A stretch of 64,000 nucleotides of DNA from Tolypeutes matacus (lineage: Eukaryota > Chordata > Mammalia > Cingulata > Chlamyphoridae). Shown here in pieces: positions 59,225-64,000 of the stretch; positions within the stretch are counted from its first letter, which is position 1; every line of letters begins with the position of its first letter. Where the stretch lies: NCBI GenBank assembly GCA_026826555.1, contig JAKSZT010053883.1:29151559-29215558 (forward strand). The letters run 5' to 3'. A model generated the notes under the pieces. That model was not told the origin of the DNA. It saw only the letters and a list, made by a program, of their open reading frames with translations, and made no database searches. Both the position numbers and the translations under genes were made by a program.

Positions 59225-59345
59225 ATAGGCTCCACTGAGCTTGAGTTCTAATCCTATTTCCTTTCTGTGTCAACTGAGTCACTTCATCTCACTATGCCTC
59301 AGTTTCTTCATCTGTAAAAAGATAGCCACTACCACCCACCCTCAG
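59225..59345 (+). repeat. MIR fragment
   Basis: GAGTTCTAATCCTATTTC and CCTCAGTTTCTTCATCTGTA are the MIR core. Confidence 0.7.
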
Positions 59346-59889
59346 CTGGTTTTTGTGCACAGGGGCCTTAGGAAGAGTATGCGCTCAGTGTCCTCTCCCT
59401 TTCCTTTTTTGGAAGGCCAAGGCTGCACACCAGCCCTCCTGTCCCACATGCCCAGCAAAGTGCTCCATGAACAATGGACAGCAAATACATCTGGAGGTAT
59501 GTGGCCAAGCCCTGCTGATTAGGGAACCCAAAAGAGAAGGGCAGTAGCCCAAAACTCTAATGGCCAGAACCTGGGCTTTGGGACACTCTTGTCCCCCAGC
59601 TTGGGCACAGAGGGACATGGATGATTTTTGCATTAATAAAAGGTATGGGAAGAAAGGACAGAAAACTCCCCTCCCTTGAAATCAAAGGGTAGCAGTTGGC
59701 CAACGGCATCACAGGAGTGCTCTGGTATCCACCTGCAGCCTGGCAGGAGCTGCAGCTGGATGCCAGCGCTGTTGGCCATGTATGCCCATGCCAGGCCTAA
59801 GATGTCCCTACCACAGGCCATTACATCACAGAGATGCACCTGTGATACCGATCAGAGATGAAGGACAAAGCACACCTAGCCAACAGGCA

Positions 59890-61034
59890 TACAATTAAAT
59901 AGCATGTTTAATCATCTCACAACATACAGTAGTGCAGTAGTATAAATTTAAAAGTATTAAAAAGTCTCTCCCCAAAGCTCCCATTCCTCAACACCCAGAT
60001 TACCATGGCTGAGGAACCAGGGACAGGGGCAGGGATTCAGGAAGTTCCAAGGAGTTAAAGGTCTTTCCAATTCCAGGTTGCCTTGTGAGCTGCCAAGGGC
60101 CCCACAAGGACTTGCTGCACAAGTGCGCTCTAACACACACATGCAAGGGACACAGGGAAGAAAGGGCAGAGAGGAGACCCCTGTGGTAAAACTGCACACA
60201 TGCACTCTCAGGCCACAACATTCTAGTCCATTTGTGGCTGTCTCCTCTGGGGACAGGGAGTGGTGGCCTAAGCCCTGAAGCAGCAAGTGCTGGTCAACGG
60301 GAGATGGAGGGAGGCAGTCTGAGTCTAGCCGGGTTGCTCTGACACACAGCCCAAGAAGCCAGGAGGGGCCCCACGGCCTCTGGAGCCCCTCTCCATCCCT
60401 GAAGCAACCAGTCCTCCCAGAATCTTGGCCGAGACAGGAAAAAGGAATGGGGCTCCAGTGCTAAGGGGGACCAGAAACCATTTCTGTACTACATCCCAGT
60501 ATCAGTGGTGAAAGGGGGATGCCACTTCCAGTTGGCCTAGTGAGAGGGCTAACTCCATCCCAAAGAAGGACATCAAAGAACATACCACGGTCAGGATCCT
60601 GGATCTAAGAGGTGGTGGTGCTTGGACCTGTACCCCGAGGTGGCAGGGAGTGTGGAGCCTTAGAAGGACTCCCCGCGCCCCAGCCAGGCCTCACTATACA
60701 GGCACTCTCCCTAACAGGGAACTGGAGAGGAAGGCAGGAGCTGGCTGTCTACCTTTGAGGCAGGGGATAGGTTTGCAAAAAAAGGAGGCCCTGAGGTGGG
60801 GGAATTTGGGGGGGCTTATCAGACAGGTTCAAAGAGGAAACCTCTTCATTCACAGCTTCGTTTAGGGGTTCCTGGAGAATGTCTGGATTCAAGTACCAGC
60901 AGTTCTGCTTGAGGGTATTAGGGTGGAAAGACCAGCAGATGCTGGGAAAACAGCTGCCCACAGACTTAGAAGGTGTGAGAACCCAGCCTGGCAGTGCTCT
61001 GCCCATCTCCTATCCTGAGAAGACAAGCCAGGTG
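59890..61034 (-). other. KIAA0319L: KIAA0319L 3' untranslated region
   Basis: GC-rich, largely repeat-free sequence running 3' from the KIAA0319L stop codon (leftwards). Open frames of up to about 150 codons on the + strand here run antisense to the exon and UTR and resemble no protein I know. The left end is set by an ATTAAA signal and a following GT-rich element. Confidence 0.75.
59907..59912 (-). promoter_or_regulatory. KIAA0319L poly(A) signal (ATTAAA)
   Basis: TTTAAT on the + strand, ATTAAA on the - strand. It is followed on the - strand by TGTTGGCTAGGTGTGCTTTG, a good GT-rich downstream element. It gives a 3'UTR of about 1.1 kb. Confidence 0.6.
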
Positions 61035-61222
61035 CTACAAGATCTCCTCCCGAGAGCTCCTGGCCTTAAGAGGGGTCTGCCCGTTGGGCACGGAGCCATT
61101 CTGACCATGCAGGAGTTTGCCCTTCTCTCGGTCTGGCCACGTGAAGATGGCATCATCGCTGTCCAGCTCCGACTCAGAGTGCATCAGGCTGCTGCTCAGC
61201 ACTGGGCCTTTCTGTTTGATGC
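61035..61222 (-). CDS. KIAA0319L: KIAA0319L terminal coding exon (cytoplasmic tail)
   Basis: On the - strand the exon starts after TTGCAG (acceptor complement at 61223-61228) and ends at TAG (61035-61037). Two bases complete a Gly codon, then 61 codons follow: IKQKGPVLSSSLMHSESELD, SDDAIFTWPDREKGKLLHGQ, NGSVPNGQTPLKARSSREEI plus Leu. I recognise this as the C-terminus of KIAA0319L, a type I membrane protein of about 1,050 residues with extracellular PKD repeats that traffics between the Golgi and cell surface and is known as the host receptor used by adeno-associated virus. The tail is cytoplasmic, with acidic SESELDSDD clusters suggesting sorting or kinase sites (inference). A Ser replaces the Pro I recall in SPREEIL of other mammals. 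The preceding exon lies beyond the right edge. Confidence 0.94.
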
Positions 61223-61394
61223 CTGCAAGGGAGACAATGAACCCGAGTCAGGAGCAAAACCTTCCCCGCTTGAAGAGGGGCAAAGGGATAGGGAAAGTCC
61301 CTCTCTGGGCAGGAGGGGCAGATGGGAATGATGCTTCCCATGACCTTGCAGTCCTGACTGGCTGGAACAGTTCAATAAGGTAGGTCGTGGCGAG

Positions 61395-61690
61395 AGCACA
61401 GAATGGAGACCACAGACTTAGGTTCCAACGCTGCTTCAACCTCTCACTAGCTGTTTGCCCTCGGCCATATTCACTTCTGAGTCTCAGTTTCCTCATCAGT
61501 AAAATGAGCATAATTATAGTACCTACCCCACAGGGTAGTGGTTTGGGGCTAATGAATGCACCGTAAGAGCAAGGACTTTTGTTTTATTTACTGTTTATCC
61601 TTAACACTTGGAACAGAGCCTGGCACAAAGCTCATGCCTCAAATATTTGTTGGATGGATGGATGGACAGACAGATGAATGAATGAAAAAG
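61395..61690 (+). repeat. MIR followed by an L2 3' end
   Basis: MIR core (GGTTCCAACGCTGCTTCAAC, CTCAGTTTCCTCATCAGTAA) to about 61560, then the L2 tail (AACAGAGCCTGGCACAAAGC, AAATATTTGTTGGATGGATG). Confidence 0.75.
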
Positions 61691-61769
61691 GCAATGTGCC
61701 TAACATATAGTAAAAGTTCAATGAATGTTAGTGGTGGAGAGATTTTATTAAAAGGGAGGCGAAGGGGAG

Positions 61770-61862
61770 CAGATGTAGCTCGAGTGGTTGAGCGCCTGCT
61801 TCCCAATTATGAGCTCCTGGGTTCATTCCCTGGTACCTCCTTGGCGGGGGGTAGAAAAAATG
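61770..61862 (+). repeat. tRNA-like SINE monomer
   Basis: GCAGATGTAGCTCGAGTGGT head with the B box GGGTTCATTCCCTGG. Single monomer in the KIAA0319L intron. Confidence 0.75.
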
Positions 61863-63369
61863 AAAACAAAAGGAGGGGTGTGATAAGGACTTGGAAGTGA
61901 GCTGGGCTAGGCTTGCAGCCTAAAAGCTAAAGGACAGTGGAGGCTCAGACACCTGTCTTATTACAGTCTCTAACATTGGGCACTTATCTCCCGTATCTAG
62001 TAGCTATGGGTAGTGCCAACCAAAGACATTCTCTTTTCTTTCCCTTTTAAATTTGGAACATTTTATCATCTAGCTTTATGAATAGTAAATAATTAGACAG
62101 GAGGCAGAAAAGTACAATAAACTCAGGCTCCAGAGAAAAAGCTTTCAATGGTGTCCTGGCTTAGCAAGGACGCCAAGTGCTTGGTGTCCAAATGGATCCT
62201 GTAGTTAGGAAAGCACACGTGGGGCTTTGAGAAGTCACTCCTGTTGAGAGTGTCCCAACTGAGGTGGGGATTTTCAAAGACAGTCCCAAGAAGTCAGCTC
62301 ATCAGAACACACAAACTAAGGGCCCATAAGAAACATCTGAGGTCAGAAAGATGCCTGAGATTCCAGTAGCCATTGTGGTCACCTTCCCTACTTCTTTCCA
62401 TGGCTGCAGTAAAGCCATGACTGTAGAATGTGGTCTAGGACTAGCTTAAAGCTGGTCCTATCCAACAGCAAGATGGCTGCCTTCTGACTGGTACAAAATA
62501 CTACCTCAGAGAAAGCAAAAGGCAGGCTGAGAAAGCAAGACTAAAAGTGGGTATTGCCAACAGGGAGACAGGAGCTACCCTTCCTCCTTTCTTAAAAATG
62601 TGACCAGTCAGGTGAGGTGTTTTGTTTGAACCAGGCAGCACCAGCTCCCTCTAACCCTCATTATCCATCAGTCACTCTCCCTTCCTCTTGCCCCACCCAG
62701 ATCCCAAAAAAAACTCTGATGGAGTGTCTGACATAATTCTTGGTCATTTTGACCCTTCCTGCCTGGCCCAGACTTAAGGTAGGAATGGCCTGGGCTTCTC
62801 TAGGCTGTGGATATCCAGACTCTGACTGTGTGTGTTGTTCTCTGTGCCTTGGGGACCAAAACCACCTGTGACATTGCCCATCTGCTACTTCATCTCTGCT
62901 GCATGCTCTGTGGACTCAGCCTTGTCATTTCAGGGGTACAGTTCTTGGGACATGATTTGGGACAGCCACCCCCCTCCCACTTCTCAGGAAGGCAAAGCAG
63001 TAGAGTCAGAGAAGAGTACCAGCATCTTGGGCTTCTCCAGTGTAGTGGGACAGTGGTCAATGTAAGAACCAAGCCCTGTTCTGCCCCTGGGTCTGAAACA
63101 CCCACCTCTGCTTCTCTGTGTCCTTTGGGGACTTTCTCCTCCCAGTGCCCACTCACAGTATCCTTTCTTCCCCAAAACCCTTCTGGGCCATAGTTGCTAA
63201 GGACTGGAGCCCAAGGGAGGATATGTTCCTAGCCTCAGAGTACAGAGCACTGGCCCAAGGCCCCTGCCACCACTAGGTTTTCTCTTCTCCTCTACTTGAA
63301 GAGCTAAGTGGACTTTACCCACTAAAAATATACAAGCTGAGAAACTAGTAATAACAATGAAAGCTGAAC

Positions 63370-63400
63370 AACCCTATGACTCAACAATTCAATTCCTAGG
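63370..63400 (+). repeat. L1 scrap at an LTR insertion point
   Basis: CCCTATGACTCAACAATTCAATTCCTAGG resembles the L1 ORF2 3' end (CCATATGACCCAGCAATTCC type). The LTR begins immediately after it, so the rest of this L1 probably lies beyond the window. Confidence 0.5.
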
Positions 63401-64000
63401 TGTGGCAGTTTGAGATTATTTATGAACCCCCAAAAAGAAAAGGATTATGTTTGTAAACTGGTCTGTTCCTCTGGGTGTGATACCCTTTGACTGTATTAGA
63501 TTCAGCCGAGATGTCTTTGATTAAATTATGTTAAGATTAGGGCTTTGATTTAACTTACCATGTTAGTAAGGCATGACTCAAGATTGAGACCCTGCCCCCT
63601 TGGTGGGCTGATATAAAAAGGACACACACTCAAAAAGACACACAAAAGAAGACACAGGAAGACAGAGAGCTCCAGAGACATGGCAAAGGAGAGAACTTTG
63701 ATCCTGTGGCCCCAGGAAGAGAGATGAGCCATTTGCCTAATAGTTTACAGTTGACCTTGTGAAGAGACCAGAGCAGCTGATAAGGCCCAGAAGGAAACCA
63801 GCCCAATGCCAGCCTGTACTTGAGAGAGGAAGGCTGAACCTGTGTAGAGATCAGCCACCATCTTTGGTGAGAAAGCAACCTTGAGTTGGACTCTTTAAGG
63901 CATTGTAACTGTAAGCTTTTACCTCAAATAAATATCCTTTATAAAAGCCAAATGATTTCTGGTACTTTGCATCAGCACCCCTTTGGCTGACTTATACCTA
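63401..64000 (+). mobile_element. ERVL-like LTR at the window edge
   Basis: Starts TGTGGCAGTTTGAGATTATT and shares with the 16232-16856 LTR the phrases TTTGTAAACTGGTCTG, a TATAAAAA box (63612), GAGATGAGC, TTTACAG, AAATAAATA and TTTGCATCAGCACCCCTTTG. The window stops at TTATACCTA, where the LTR end (normally ATACA) and a duplication of the upstream CTAGG are expected. The end is therefore incomplete or ambiguous. Confidence 0.8.

Larger units (their letters stand above)
55867..59889. other. Intergenic region between the convergent genes
   Basis: More GC-rich and repeat-poor than the rest. It holds a MER5-like scrap near 57347-57415, MER5A at 59035-59212 and a MIR at 59225-59345. Several open frames of 60-170 codons (for example - strand 55570-56073) are not supported as genes: they lack known motifs, and that one runs through a SINE. 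Confidence 0.6.
61223..63369 (-). other. KIAA0319L: Last intron of KIAA0319L (partial)
   Basis: Mostly unique, moderately GC-rich sequence. It holds a MIR and L2 tail (61395-61690) and one SINE monomer (61770-61862). I looked for the preceding exon, expected to end in a Gly codon split after one base with a donor on the - strand, and found none. From about 61.86 to 63.3 kb I see nothing recognisable; open frames of up to about 128 codons near 62.8-63.2 kb have no known similarity that I can see. Confidence 0.6.

Noticed and set aside
60879..61331. 150-codon open frame on the + strand
   Set aside because: It runs antisense over the KIAA0319L terminal exon and 3'UTR; the - strand reading is the one that matches a known protein.
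62807..63193. 128-codon frame on the + strand with a hydrophobic start
   Set aside because: It is inside the KIAA0319L intron, on the opposite strand, with no splice or poly(A) context and no motif. The overlapping - strand frame is equally unsupported.
1..64000. CRISPR arrays, operons, bacterial or phage systems
   Set aside because: No spaced identical short repeats, no dense gene packing and no bacterial start signals. The repeated units are dispersed SINEs and the genes have introns.

Overview
This is eukaryotic, mammalian DNA, almost certainly from an armadillo (Xenarthra, probably Dasypus). The pointer is the repeats: many copies of a tRNA-derived SINE of the armadillo DAS type, several nearly identical, together with xenarthran L1 and ERVL-like LTRs. 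There are no bacterial features. Intron-exon structure, GT-AG splice sites and AATAAA/ATTAAA signals are all visible.

Two host genes lie here, converging tail to tail. From the left edge to about 47.3 kb is the 3' part of ZMYM4 on the + strand. Twelve coding exons join in frame into about 580 C-terminal residues ending at the stop at 45021-45023, followed by a 3'UTR of about 2.3 kb. From about 59.9 kb to the right edge is the 3' end of KIAA0319L on the - strand: one terminal coding exon, its 3'UTR, and part of the last intron. About 12.6 kb of gene-free DNA separates the two. This order and orientation match human 1p34.3 as I remember it.

The ZMYM4 exons run from the Pro/Val-rich repeat that follows the MYM zinc fingers, through an acidic and basic linker, into the C-terminal DUF3504 domain. 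That domain is described as derived from the tyrosine recombinase of a Crypton transposon. The KIAA0319L exon encodes the end of its cytoplasmic tail.

Most other bases are transposon debris. The 13.6-kb intron at 9945-23569 holds a 7.5-kb full-length L1 on the + strand with a perfect 14-bp target-site duplication. It sits inside an older antisense L1 and is itself interrupted by a DAS SINE and two solo ERVL-type LTRs, each with a perfect 5-bp duplication. The 8.5-kb intron at 26938-35404 carries a 2.76-kb retrocopy of a spliced transcript with a perfect 15-bp duplication. Other introns and the intergenic region hold old L1, HAL1-like, L2, MIR and MER5-type fragments and about 30 SINEs, many of them head-to-tail dimers.

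I found no unknown protein-coding system. The most notable items are the nested, datable insertions with 200-bp tandem monomers in the L1 5'UTR, the unidentified retrocopy, the inverted young SINE pairs in a ZMYM4 intron, and a 79-bp intergenic direct repeat. Repeat boundaries without a stated target-site duplication are approximate, and family names come from recognition, not from a database search.
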